From the NCBI RefSeq assembly GCF_014712675.1, contig NZ_JACXSI010000023.1:1-64000 (forward strand): DNA of 64,000 nucleotides, read 5' to 3'. Origin of the DNA: Peribacillus faecalis. Its GTDB lineage: Bacteria; Bacillota; Bacilli; Bacillales; DSM-1321. The notes beneath the pieces were generated by a model that did no database searches, was not told the origin of the DNA, and was given only the letters and a program-made list of their open reading frames with translations. The stretch's first letter is position 1. Each line of letters starts with the position of its first letter. Made by a program: the position numbers and the translations under genes. Below, piece by piece: positions 17,786 to 25,437 of the stretch.

Positions 17786-18892
17786 CTAGGATCGCTCTAT
17801 ATATTCCTTAAACATTTTCTGATACGGCACCGGAAATGCTAGTTGTTTCATTTCTTTTTCGGTTACCCATCTTAGTCGATTTTGCTCGAGCATTTCATCG
17901 CTAACGTCTTCTTCAATGACTGCTTCATAGGCATCTATTGACCACTTTAAGTGAGAGAAAACATGCGTAATTTCTGCAAAACGTTCTTTCTGAAGCTGAA
18001 CGCGACCATTATAGGTAATAGCGAATGTGTCTTCATACATATCTTTCGTCACTTTTTTTGTTTTTTCAAAGCTTATGCTCGGGAACTCCCAAAGCCCGGC
18101 AAGCAGTCCCTGATCAGGACGCTTCTGAACGAGTATCTCGCCTTTCTTATTTTTGATAATAGCTGAAATCAGCTTCACTTGCTTAACCTTTGTCACCTTT
18201 ATCTTTACCGGCAATTCCTTTTGCACACCTTCGGCAAATGCAGCACAATGTTCATTGACCGGGCAAAGCATACAAGATGGGTTAGTCGGCGTACATATTA
18301 AAGCCCCGAGCTCCATAAGCGCCTGATTAAACGAAGAAGGATTTTCATGAGAGATTAATGCCCGAACCGCATCTTCAAAAACCTTCCTTGTTTTCGGCTT
18401 CGCTATATCATCATAAATCAAAAGAATTCGAGAGAGCACACGCATCACATTGCCGTCGACAGCTGGTTCCGGCACTCCGTAGGCAATGCTTAAAATAGCT
18501 CCTGCTGTATACGGTCCGACACCTTTTAAGCTAATAATATCTTCCGGAGTATCCGGCACGATGCCATTGTAAGATGCCTGCACCTCGCGCACAGCAGCCT
18601 GCAAATTGCGGACGCGCGAATAATAACCCAGCCCTTCCCAAGCTTTCAATATCTCTTCCTCACCCGCATCAGCTAAGTGATGTAATGTAGGGAAGCTTTC
18701 CATGAAACGGTTGAAATAAGGGATAACCGTATCGACCCTTGTTTGCTGCAGCATAATTTCCGATACCCATACTCTGTAAGGATCTTTATTTTCTCTCCAA
18801 GGGAGCTGCCGCTGCTCCGCTTCAAACCATTGAATTAAATCATTTTGAAACGATTTTATACTAATTGTTTGTAACGCATTTATTTTTTGCAA
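17786..18892 (-). CDS. mutY: A/G-specific adenine DNA glycosylase
   Basis: A 368-residue base-excision repair enzyme that removes adenine mispaired with 8-oxoguanine. The catalytic Glu lies in SEIMLQQTRV, the helix-hairpin-helix is LKGVGPYTAGAI followed by the catalytic Asp in VDGNVMRV, and the [4Fe-4S] cluster cysteines are C-x6-C-x2-C-x5-C in CTPTNPSCMLCPVNEHC. The C-terminal ~130 residues form the Nudix-like 8-oxoG recognition domain. Start is TTG 18892, 7 nt after GGAGG. It is divergent from yfhP, with an inverted repeat in the shared upstream region. Confidence 0.96.
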   Translation of the reverse strand: MQKINALQTISIKSFQNDLIQWFEAEQRQLPWRENKDPYRVWVSEIMLQQTRVDTVIPYFNRFMESFPTLHHLADAGEEEILKAWEGLGYYSRVRNLQAAVREVQASYNGIVPDTPEDIISLKGVGPYTAGAILSIAYGVPEPAVDGNVMRVLSRILLIYDDIAKPKTRKVFEDAVRALISHENPSSFNQALMELGALICTPTNPSCMLCPVNEHCAAFAEGVQKELPVKIKVTKVKQVKLISAIIKNKKGEILVQKRPDQGLLAGLWEFPSISFEKTKKVTKDMYEDTFAITYNGRVQLQKERFAEITHVFSHLKWSIDAYEAVIEEDVSDEMLEQNRLRWVTEKEMKQLAFPVPYQKMFKEYIERS

Positions 18893-19251
18893 AACCTTTC
18901 CTCCATCATGTTACTTTCATAAAGAATAGGGAATAAACATATAAAGCAAGATAATTGTTAACAAATTAGGAACTTACACACATACTCTATCCAATGTCGA
19001 TGAAAACATCTCACGTCCACCTATCCAATCGTGATACAATTGAAGTAAATGGATACTGTATTGTATCAAATCAAATACTAAACATGCTATCTTTAAGGAT
19101 ATTGGTATTTAATAGTAGTGTTCATGTAAGCCATTCACCCGGTTAAATGAATGCTCTGCGAGAGTATCTCTCTCTGGGCAAATTTTTTCTTTGATCTTTA
19201 AAAAATTGAAGCGAAAACTTCTCAAGCTTCAGTATGGGGAGGTATCTGCAA
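18893..19251. promoter_or_regulatory. mutY/yfhP divergent upstream region with inverted repeat
   Basis: It contains a perfect 9-bp inverted repeat TGATACAAT (19032-19040) / ATTGTATCA (19060-19068) with a 19-bp centre, suitable as an operator or small hairpin. CTATCCAAT occurs twice nearby (18988-18996 and 19021-19029). No unambiguous -35/-10 pair stands out for either gene. Confidence 0.4.
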
Positions 19252-20235
19252 TTGGATACAGGCACACATGTCGTTATGGGATTAGGGCTTGGAGCTTTGG
19301 CAACTCTTGACCCTACCGTTGCCGGCAGCGCCGTCACTGCTCAAGCAGTAATGATTGGCACCATTATCGGCTCGCAAGCACCTGATATAGACACCGTACT
19401 TAAAATGAAAAACAACGCAATATATATTCGAAATCATAGAGGGATTACACATTCCATTCCTGCTGTACTATTGTGGCCGATTTTAATAACAGCCGTTATA
19501 TACGCTGTTATGCCGACTGCAAATTTATTGCATTTATGGCTCTGGACTTTTTTTGCCGTATTCCTGCATGTCTTCGTCGACATTTTTAACGCATACGGTA
19601 CGCAGGCGCTACGGCCACTCACATCCAGATGGGTTGCTCTCGGCGTCATCAATACATTTGACCCATTCATATTCGGAATTCATATAGTCGGCTTGATTAT
19701 GTGGGGATTCGGAACAGCACCTGGTCCGACTTTTCTGCTGATTTATATCATCATCATCTTTTATTATATCGCCCGTTTCCAGGAGCGACGAAAAATTAAA
19801 GAAACCATCAGACAACAGTTGCCTGATGCGAAGAAAATCGTTCTCGGACCGACAATTCGTTACCATAAATGGAAAGTGGCTGTAGCAACTGATGACAAAT
19901 ATTATGTGGGGCGATGCATAAATGGAGATGTTCGTTTATTAGATCAATTCCCAAGAGAATCGATTCCGGATCATCCGGCAATTGATGTCGCTAAACACGA
20001 TAAAAACTTGGCAGCATTCTTATCCTTTTCACCAATTTATCGTTGTGTCCTGACTGAGTATGAAAATTACTATGAAGTGAAATTTATTGATCTGCGCTAC
20101 CGAAATAACGGACACTATCCGTTCGTTGCAGTCGTTCATCTTGACCAAGACTTAAACATATTGAATTCATATACAGGCTGGATTTTCAGTGAAGAAAAAT
20201 TGCAAAACAAACTGAAAGTGGCGACGGAAAACTAG
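19252..20235 (+). CDS. yfhP: YfhP family membrane-bound metal-dependent hydrolase
   Basis: A 327-residue protein, the same length as B. subtilis YfhP, of the DUF457/YdjM-like membrane hydrolase group. Conserved metal-binding-like motifs are HVVMG near the N-terminus, QAPDIDTV and NHRGITHS; four to five transmembrane helices cover about residues 5-175. A soluble C-terminal domain (about 190-325) follows. Start TTG 19252 is chosen because GGGGAGG is 9 nt upstream. The family is predicted to hydrolyse a membrane-associated substrate; none is established. Its TAG stop abuts a minimal modular repeat. Confidence 0.85.
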   Translation: MDTGTHVVMGLGLGALATLDPTVAGSAVTAQAVMIGTIIGSQAPDIDTVLKMKNNAIYIRNHRGITHSIPAVLLWPILITAVIYAVMPTANLLHLWLWTFFAVFLHVFVDIFNAYGTQALRPLTSRWVALGVINTFDPFIFGIHIVGLIMWGFGTAPGPTFLLIYIIIIFYYIARFQERRKIKETIRQQLPDAKKIVLGPTIRYHKWKVAVATDDKYYVGRCINGDVRLLDQFPRESIPDHPAIDVAKHDKNLAAFLSFSPIYRCVLTEYENYYEVKFIDLRYRNNGHYPFVAVVHLDQDLNILNSYTGWIFSEEKLQNKLKVATEN

Positions 20236-20268
20236 AAAAACGGTGTAAGGTTAGACAGCCATTCAAGT
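20236..20268 (+). repeat. minimal modular repeat, copy 6 (after yfhP)
   Basis: Only the two ends of the family remain, fused: AAAAACGGTGTAAGG and TTAGACAGCCATTCAAG. It starts directly at the yfhP TAG. It defines the outer borders of the element and shows that everything between them can be absent. Confidence 0.8.
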
Positions 20269-20272
20269 AATA

Positions 20273-20310
20273 GAGGGAGTGTACGCTACGGCATACACTC
20301 CCTCTTCTTT
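20273..20310 (+). terminator. intrinsic terminator of yfhP
   Basis: The 11-bp stem GAGGGAGTGTA/TACACTCCCTC is followed by TTCTTT, 38 bp past the yfhP stop. Confidence 0.85.
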
Positions 20311-20410
20311 GTATAATTCACGCTTTAATACTCATACTATGATTACGCAAGTTGATATTTGCGTACAAACCATTTCTTCTACCTTGTCATCCAAAGGAGG
20401 ACTCCTCAAC

Positions 20411-20569
20411 ATGCGTAACAAGGCAAAGAACTTCCCGATTGGAAATCGCTCTGACGGCGACAAAGCGAGGGCTAAGGCACAATATGCATCCACTAGAGCA
20501 GACGGATCCATTAATACCCACCCTCAAGAAAGAATGCAAGCATCCTCCCACCGCAACACAGAAGAGTAA
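20411..20569 (+). CDS. sspK: small acid-soluble spore protein K
   Basis: A 52-residue basic, hydrophilic protein with the SspK signature MRNKAKNFP ... [18 protein letters not shown]. It belongs to the minor spore-core proteins made late in the forespore. AAAGGAGG lies 9 nt before the ATG at 20411. Longer frames that include this region (from 20279 and 20352) begin without an SD. It lies in the yfhP-yfhH interval, as in B. subtilis. Confidence 0.93.
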   Translation: MRNKAKNFPIGNRSDGDKARAKAQYASTRADGSINTHPQERMQASSHRNTEE

Positions 20570-20578
20570 ATAATGTTT

Positions 20579-20609
20579 TGGTCAGGAAGAGTTTTTTCTT
20601 CCTGACCAT
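20579..20609. terminator. hairpin between sspK and yfhH
   Basis: Arms TGGTCAGGAAGA and TCTTCCTGACCA enclose a T-rich loop between the convergent genes. The T run is in the loop rather than after the stem, so terminator strength is uncertain. Confidence 0.55.
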
Positions 20610-20612
20610 GCG

Positions 20613-20951
20613 TTATTCTTGCTCTTCTTTCGGCAGTTCTTCCAACATCGAAATCGGCAGACCTTCTTCTTCTTTGTCCCCATTCAGCCGATAACCCCAA
20701 GCAAAGATCCCATTCAAATAATCGATTTTGAAGTACGTGCCCGGATCCCCTTTTATCGCATAAATTTCTCCCGGCTTAAAATCATCCGGATTCAGCAAGT
20801 AAGCTCTTATGACAATTGCCTTTCTTTCTAATACAGCGAATTCATTGACCATCCCCATCTGCTCAGCTTTTCTCGCTTGCTCATGAAGAACACCCAATTC
20901 CTGTTGAAGCTCATATACCGACATTGTGCTATAGCGTTTATCCTGCATCAT
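20613..20951 (-). CDS. yfhH: YfhH family protein (DUF1811)
   Basis: A 112-residue cytosolic protein. The N-terminal half is a helical hairpin (YELQQELGVLHEQARKAEQMGMVNEFAVLERKA). The C-terminal half is a small SH3-like barrel (FKPGEIYAIKGDPGTYFKIDYLNGIFAWGYRL). This is the DUF1811 layout of B. subtilis YfhH. The start is one of two adjacent ATGs after AGGGGA. It is 12 bp downstream of recX on the same strand, so probably co-transcribed. Function unknown. Confidence 0.87.
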   Translation of the reverse strand: MMQDKRYSTMSVYELQQELGVLHEQARKAEQMGMVNEFAVLERKAIVIRAYLLNPDDFKPGEIYAIKGDPGTYFKIDYLNGIFAWGYRLNGDKEEEGLPISMLEELPKEEQE

Positions 20952-20963
20952 TCATTCCCCTAT

Positions 20964-21776
20964 CTATTCTTCTTGTTGGATTTCTTCTAAATATCTTTCA
21001 ATCAGTTCAAGCGGAAAACCCTTGCGGTAAAGCGCACTTTTCACTTTTTGCTTAAACTCATACCCTTCATACTTACTGTATCTGCGAACAACTTTGTCTC
21101 CATGACTTCGCAAAGAATCCCATTCCGCTTCTTCTTCCTGAGAAAAATCTACTTCACGCAATGCTTCTTCTATTATAAAGGATGTATACCCTTTTCTTAT
21201 AAGTGTCTGCTCGGCTTTTCGTTTCATTTCGACAGCAGAACGATTTTTAGATGTGCCGGCCATTTTTTCCGCGAGCTTGATCGCATGAGAAAGCTGCTTT
21301 TCGTCTGTATATTGCAGCATCGCCTTCTGAATAAGACTCTCCTCTATCCCTTTTAATTTCAGCTCTTGCGCAATGACAACCGGACCTTTATCCGCCCCGT
21401 TTATCTTCGTGGACACAAACGCCATGGCAAACTCTTCATCGTTTATATAATTTAACTGATACAACTTATGTATCACTTCCTTAATGATATCATTTCCGTA
21501 ATCTTTTTCCTGCAAGTGTGATTTCACTTCGTATTCTGATCTCATTCGGAAGGATAAGAAGTTCAAGGCTGTGTTGAAGCCCTTCTGAATGTCTTCTTGA
21601 TAGGCAATTTCCATCGCATCCATCTGGTCGATGACTTTGCCTTTTTTTAAATCGAGCTTAATAAGCACATCTTCACTGACGCTAAAGCCGTATTCTTCAC
21701 CATTTCCTTGATCAATGAAAATGTTATAGCGACTTTTATTCTTTTTACCAACTGTGATTTTTGTAATAACAGTCAC
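20964..21776 (-). CDS. recX: regulatory protein RecX
   Basis: A 270-residue RecA modulator (yfhG in B. subtilis). An N-terminal ~55-residue extension typical of Bacillus RecX precedes tandem three-helix repeats, seen as ALNFLSFRMRSEYEVKSHLQEKDY, YINDEEFAMAFV, GPVVIAQELKLKGI and the C-terminal KVKSALYRKGFPLELIERYLEE. RecX can block or regulate RecA filaments in recombination and SOS. The ATG at 21776 is in context with a weak GATCG-type SD. It is divergent from yfhF and followed closely by yfhH. Confidence 0.94.
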   Translation of the reverse strand: MTVITKITVGKKNKSRYNIFIDQGNGEEYGFSVSEDVLIKLDLKKGKVIDQMDAMEIAYQEDIQKGFNTALNFLSFRMRSEYEVKSHLQEKDYGNDIIKEVIHKLYQLNYINDEEFAMAFVSTKINGADKGPVVIAQELKLKGIEESLIQKAMLQYTDEKQLSHAIKLAEKMAGTSKNRSAVEMKRKAEQTLIRKGYTSFIIEEALREVDFSQEEEAEWDSLRSHGDKVVRRYSKYEGYEFKQKVKSALYRKGFPLELIERYLEEIQQEE

Positions 21777-21887
21777 AAACGATCACCTCTATTCTAACTT
21801 TAGCATAAGAAAAAAGTCTTTGCCTTTCTCAATTTTTCGAACTCTGCTTTATAATGGAAATAATTACGTAAAGGGGGACTTTAGCTG

Positions 21888-22793
21888 ATGAAAATAGTCA
21901 TTGCCGGCGGAACAGGATTTGTGGGCAACGCATTAACAGCAGAGCTACTCAGACAAAAGCATGAAGTTTATATCCTTACCCGCCATGCGCATTCCTCACC
22001 GAAAAACCAAAACATACACTATGTACAATGGTTGAACGAAGGCGACCAGCCGGAGAATCAGCTTCAAAATATTGATGTATTTATTAATTTAGCCGGAGAA
22101 TCGCTTAGCAGTGGGCGCTGGACAACGGTAAGAAAAAAATCGCTGTTAGAGAGCCGACTCACTTCCACCAAAGAACTGATACGCATTATATCCTCCTCTG
22201 ACAAGAAACCGAAGCTTGTCCTAAGCGCAAGCGCCATCGGTTATTATGGTACATCACTAGCAGAAACATTCACCGAACGCTCAATTAAGTATCCTTCAGA
22301 CTTCTTGTCTGCTGTGACAGATCAGTGGGAAAAGACAGCTAAACAATTGGAGAATGAGGGCACAAGGACGCTTTATATGCGCTTTGGCGTCATTTTAGGT
22401 AAAGATGGCGGAGCTTTGCCGCGAATGGTAATGCCTTATCAGTTATTTGCGGGAGGAACAATCGGAAGCGGCAAACAAATATTATCGTGGATTCATTTGC
22501 ATGATGTGGTCCGTGCGATTTTATTTTGCATCGACAATGAAAGCATAAACGGAGCCGTCAACTTCACAGCGCCGCAGCCGATGAACATGAAAGACTTCGG
22601 TAAAGTAATCGGACGAACGCTAAAAAAGCCGCATTGGCTACCAGTCCCATCCTTTGCACTCAAGATATTGCTTGGCGAAATGAGCATATTAGTTTTAGAA
22701 GGTCAGCGTGTTTTACCGGAGAAGCTATGTGAACACGGTTTTGAATTTACGTATCCAAAATTGGATGCTGCTTTACAGGATATATTTAATTAA
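21888..22793 (+). CDS. yfhF: TIGR01777 family NAD(P)-dependent epimerase
   Basis: A 301-residue extended SDR-like protein (SDR39U1/TIGR01777; B. subtilis YfhF). The N-terminal Rossmann motif is GGTGFVGNAL. INLAGE, SASAIGYYG and the conserved ITERS-like ETFTERS follow, with a C-terminal DUF1731-type tail (GQRVLPEKLCEHGFEFTYPKLDAAL). The substrate is not known; relatives affect cell division in plants and cyanobacteria. Start ATG 21888 with AAGGGGGACTTT upstream. yfhE follows 60 bp downstream. Confidence 0.92.
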   Translation: MKIVIAGGTGFVGNALTAELLRQKHEVYILTRHAHSSPKNQNIHYVQWLNEGDQPENQLQNIDVFINLAGESLSSGRWTTVRKKSLLESRLTSTKELIRIISSSDKKPKLVLSASAIGYYGTSLAETFTERSIKYPSDFLSAVTDQWEKTAKQLENEGTRTLYMRFGVILGKDGGALPRMVMPYQLFAGGTIGSGKQILSWIHLHDVVRAILFCIDNESINGAVNFTAPQPMNMKDFGKVIGRTLKKPHWLPVPSFALKILLGEMSILVLEGQRVLPEKLCEHGFEFTYPKLDAALQDIFN

Positions 22794-22853
22794 ACCGTAT
22801 GATTACCCCTAAATAAGGAAAAAATGGAGACATAACTTTTTAGGAGTGATTTT

Positions 22854-22976
22854 ATGGATAAGAAGAAACGTGAAAAAATGAGAAGCACCATGAAAAAGGC
22901 GCAGGAAGTTGTGTACAACCGTGAGTTTAAAAGCGCTAACCGCGCCGGAGGATTCAAAAATAAACCGTTACTTTAA
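22854..22976 (+). CDS. yfhE: YfhE family small protein
   Basis: A 40-residue basic protein (MDKKKREKMR...) with the conserved tail QEVVYNREFKSANRAGGFK, as in B. subtilis YfhE. TAGGAGTG lies 7 nt upstream of the ATG. It is too short for most gene callers. It follows yfhF in the same orientation, with a terminator right after it, so probably forms a two-gene unit. Role unknown. Confidence 0.8.
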   Translation: MDKKKREKMRSTMKKAQEVVYNREFKSANRAGGFKNKPLL

Positions 22977-23005
22977 CCATCAATATCTCTTTTAAAGTGA
23001 AACAT

Positions 23006-23048
23006 TGTTCGGCAGGATTGATTATTCATCCCCTGTCGAACATTTTTT
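23006..23048 (+). terminator. intrinsic terminator of yfhFE
   Basis: Arms TGTTCGGCAGG and CCTGTCGAACA (one mispair) are followed by TTTTTT, 30 bp after yfhE. Confidence 0.85.
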
Positions 23049-23069
23049 ATGTTTAAAGTGGCATAAATA

Positions 23070-23140
23070 TTTGAACTCGGGTAGCTTTCTATCCTTACAC
23101 CGGTAAAGGTTTTTCTTATTCGCCTCAATTCGATAAGATT
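23070..23140 (-). repeat. degenerate minimal modular repeat, copy 7
   Basis: On the minus strand it reads AAGAAAAACCTTTACCGGTGTAAGG followed by a TAGAAAGC..GAGTTCAAATATTT tail. It matches the two fused ends seen at 20236, with several substitutions. It is not next to a stop codon on its own strand. Confidence 0.6.
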
Positions 23141-23195
23141 CGCTACTATCTGTCGAAAAATTGGAAATTAATTAATCACAACTTTTGAACATATC

Positions 23196-23311
23196 TGTTG
23201 ATAATTTATACACAAAGTTGTGAATTGTGTGTATAATTCAGTGAATAACTCACAGTAACCACCCTACTTATCCACAAATACTATTGAATATTCTAATAAC
23301 TCTGTGTATAA
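23196..23311. promoter_or_regulatory. cluster of five DnaA boxes
   Basis: Five 9-mers fit the DnaA box: TTATCAACA (23196-23204, minus), TTATACACA (23206-23214, plus), TTATACACA (23228-23236, minus), TTATCCACA, the perfect consensus (23268-23276, plus), and TTATACACA (23303-23311, minus). They lie in 116 bp of A/T-rich intergenic DNA upstream of the RocB-like gene. Bacillus chromosomes carry such clusters away from oriC that titrate DnaA or let it regulate genes. Confidence 0.75.
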
Positions 23312-23439
23312 CTTTTCAAAATTTCCATTTTTCACTTACAGAAAACTTATAGCGAGCCAGTCCCATTCTAACCGATTGATTCAATAATTCGCTATAATAG
23401 TAAATACATAGCTTCAAAACTTATATTGGAGGGATTCAT

Positions 23440-25056
23440 ATGGCACAGTCGTATTATTTGAACCACCCAGATCAAATGTTATCAGTTTTGAATGATCTCG
23501 TTTCAGTTGGCAGCATTACCTTCAGCAATGAAGAAAAACATTTGCCGTTAAGAGTTAAAAGTCATCTCATGAATATGCACTATTTCCAGGAGCATCCTGA
23601 ATACTTGGAAAATCATTTAACAACAGACGGACGATTATTTACAACCGCTTTATACAAAAATGAACATGCAACAAAAACAATCGTTATGATTAGCCATTTT
23701 GATGTCGTTGATGTCGAGGATTATGGAGAACTAAGCCATCTTGCCTTTAGACCATTAGAATTAACGAAAGAGTTGCAGCAGCATAAAGAGAAGCTCTCAG
23801 CTGATGCATTAGCTGATTTGGAAAGCGGTGATTGGCTGTTTGGACGCGGTACAATGGATATGAAATGCGGACTCGTGCTTCAAATGTCACTATTGGAAAG
23901 AGCCGCAATTGAGAACTGGAAGATCAATTTGCTGCTTTTGACTGTTCCGGATGAAGAAGTCAATTCTGTTGGTATGCGTGAAGCTATCCCCAAATTATTA
24001 GAACTCAGTAAAAAATATGATCTAAACTATACGCTGTTTCTAAACTCGGAACCGATGTTTTCAAAGGTACCGGCAGATCAGCAATATTATTTTTATACAG
24101 GGTCAATAGGCAAAATATTGCCGAGCGTTCTATGCTTCGGCAAAGAAACACATGTCGGTGAGCCGCTTTCCGGCGTCAATGCCGCTTGGATGTCATCCGT
24201 CTTTTCTGAAAAAATAGAGTGGAACGAACAACTTTGCGAACAAGTTAACAGAGAGATTTGCCCTCCTCCAACAATCCTTTGGCAAAAGGATTTAAAAAAA
24301 GACTATTCAGCCCAAATACCGCATCGTTCGGTAAGCATGTACAATATGTTTTTAATGAACCGCAATCCAGCTGAAGTAATGGAGCAATTCAAAAACATTG
24401 CCGATGAAGCCGCTGCGCAAATGAATGCCTTTATTGAAAATAAATATAAAGCCTTTCAGTTACAATCAGCGCCTGCCCATAAAATACGCGTTTTGACATA
24501 CGAGCAATTAAAAGAGCATGCTTGCAAAAGAACAAGCCCTGAGCATGTGGAACGCATCGAAAACTTCGTAGCAAAAGAACGCAAAGGCGACAACAGACAG
24601 CAATCGATTACGATTGTCGATCAATTATCGATTATCTGTCAGGATCTTGCACCGATGATTGTCCTCTTTTATGCACCACCATACTACCCGGCCATCAATT
24701 CGACTGAGGATCCTATTATTAAAGAACTATCTGAAAAACTAATTACATATGCTGATGCCGCATTTAATATAAACTTGCAACCTATTGAATATTTTAACGG
24801 TATTTCTGATTTGAGTTACGCCGGGCTCCAAGCTTCACTAGACTCAATGACCACGTATACTAACAATTTACCTGGCGATGAAGAACTGTACCATATTCCG
24901 TTTAAAGAAATGGCAAAATTTCATGCCCCCGTCATCAATGTCGGCCCAATCGGAAAAGACGCCCACAAAAATACTGAGCGCCTGCATTTGCCGTTTGCCT
25001 TTCAGGAACTGCCGAAATTATTGGAGCACGTAATACATGTTCATTCCAATCAATAA
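23440..25056 (+). CDS. RocB-like M20 family metallopeptidase/hydrolase
   Basis: A 538-residue M20 family protein related to B. subtilis RocB (arginine utilisation). The metal-binding motifs are SHFDVVDVEDYGEL, GRGTMDMKCG and VPDEEVNS, with a later HKNTERLHL near the C-terminus. Substrate is unproven; in the family both peptides and acylated amino acids are possible. The first ATG has TGGAGGG upstream. The gene stands alone, with the DnaA-box cluster 130 bp upstream and a modular repeat immediately after the TAA. Whether it supports arginine catabolism cannot be judged since no roc genes are nearby. Confidence 0.85.
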   Translation: MAQSYYLNHPDQMLSVLNDLVSVGSITFSNEEKHLPLRVKSHLMNMHYFQEHPEYLENHLTTDGRLFTTALYKNEHATKTIVMISHFDVVDVEDYGELSHLAFRPLELTKELQQHKEKLSADALADLESGDWLFGRGTMDMKCGLVLQMSLLERAAIENWKINLLLLTVPDEEVNSVGMREAIPKLLELSKKYDLNYTLFLNSEPMFSKVPADQQYYFYTGSIGKILPSVLCFGKETHVGEPLSGVNAAWMSSVFSEKIEWNEQLCEQVNREICPPPTILWQKDLKKDYSAQIPHRSVSMYNMFLMNRNPAEVMEQFKNIADEAAAQMNAFIENKYKAFQLQSAPAHKIRVLTYEQLKEHACKRTSPEHVERIENFVAKERKGDNRQQSITIVDQLSIICQDLAPMIVLFYAPPYYPAINSTEDPIIKELSEKLITYADAAFNINLQPIEYFNGISDLSYAGLQASLDSMTTYTNNLPGDEELYHIPFKEMAKFHAPVINVGPIGKDAHKNTERLHLPFAFQELPKLLEHVIHVHSNQ

Positions 25057-25388
25057 AGAAAAACCGTCACCGGTCCTTTTTCATCATGAATATTCGACTT
25101 AGATTCACCTCGATGAAAAAGGAGACATGCGGGAACCGAAAAGCGGAAGCGGCCCGCAAGTAAGGAACAGCGACTAAGGACGCTACGTCCGCATATCTTC
25201 GTCGCTGTGACTCTCATCGTGAGAGCCCCATACGAGAAACCCGCCTTTGGTTTCTTGGGGGAGGCAGGAGGGGTACATCGGCTAAAAGCACCACGTCCGC
25301 ATGTCTTCGCCGATATGACCAACTTCCTGTTGGCCTCCGAGCATGGCAGGTGTAAGGTTAGACAGCTTTTTAAGTTAATTATATATTT
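25057..25388 (+). repeat. modular hairpin repeat, copy 8 (after the RocB-like gene)
   Basis: It starts AGAAAAACCGTCACCGG right after the TAA. It has the short-loop inner hairpin (CCTTTTTCATC/GATGAAAAAGG), an AGCGAC/GTCGCT cassette (25168-25207), a CGAGAAACC/GGTTTCTTG hairpin, an ATCGGC/GCCGAT cassette (25276-25315), CCAACTTCCTGTTGG and the terminal GTAAGGTTAGACAGC. Both cassettes carry the CGTCCGCATRTCTTCG substitution in place of the usual ACGTCCTGT apical hairpin. Confidence 0.9.
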
Positions 25389-25398
25389 TCTATAAATC

Positions 25399-25433
25399 AA
25401 AAAGGGTCTCGAATAGTTGCGAGACCCTTTTCG
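25399..25433. terminator. bidirectional terminator, RocB-like gene / adeC
   Basis: Arms AAAAAGGGTCTCG and CGAGACCCTTTT (short loop) lie between the convergent genes, just past the repeat. It can serve both strands. Confidence 0.85.
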
Positions 25434-25437
25434 TATA

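Noticed and set aside
23150-23340. Chromosomal or plasmid replication origin
   Set aside because: DnaA boxes are present but there is no dnaA/dnaN, rep gene or obvious unwinding element with iterons; surrounding genes are ordinary chromosome backbone.
25050-25400. 116-residue open frame on the minus strand and 62-residue frame on the plus strand
   Set aside because: Both are inside repeat copy 8, with no SD and no conservation of the frame in sister copies.
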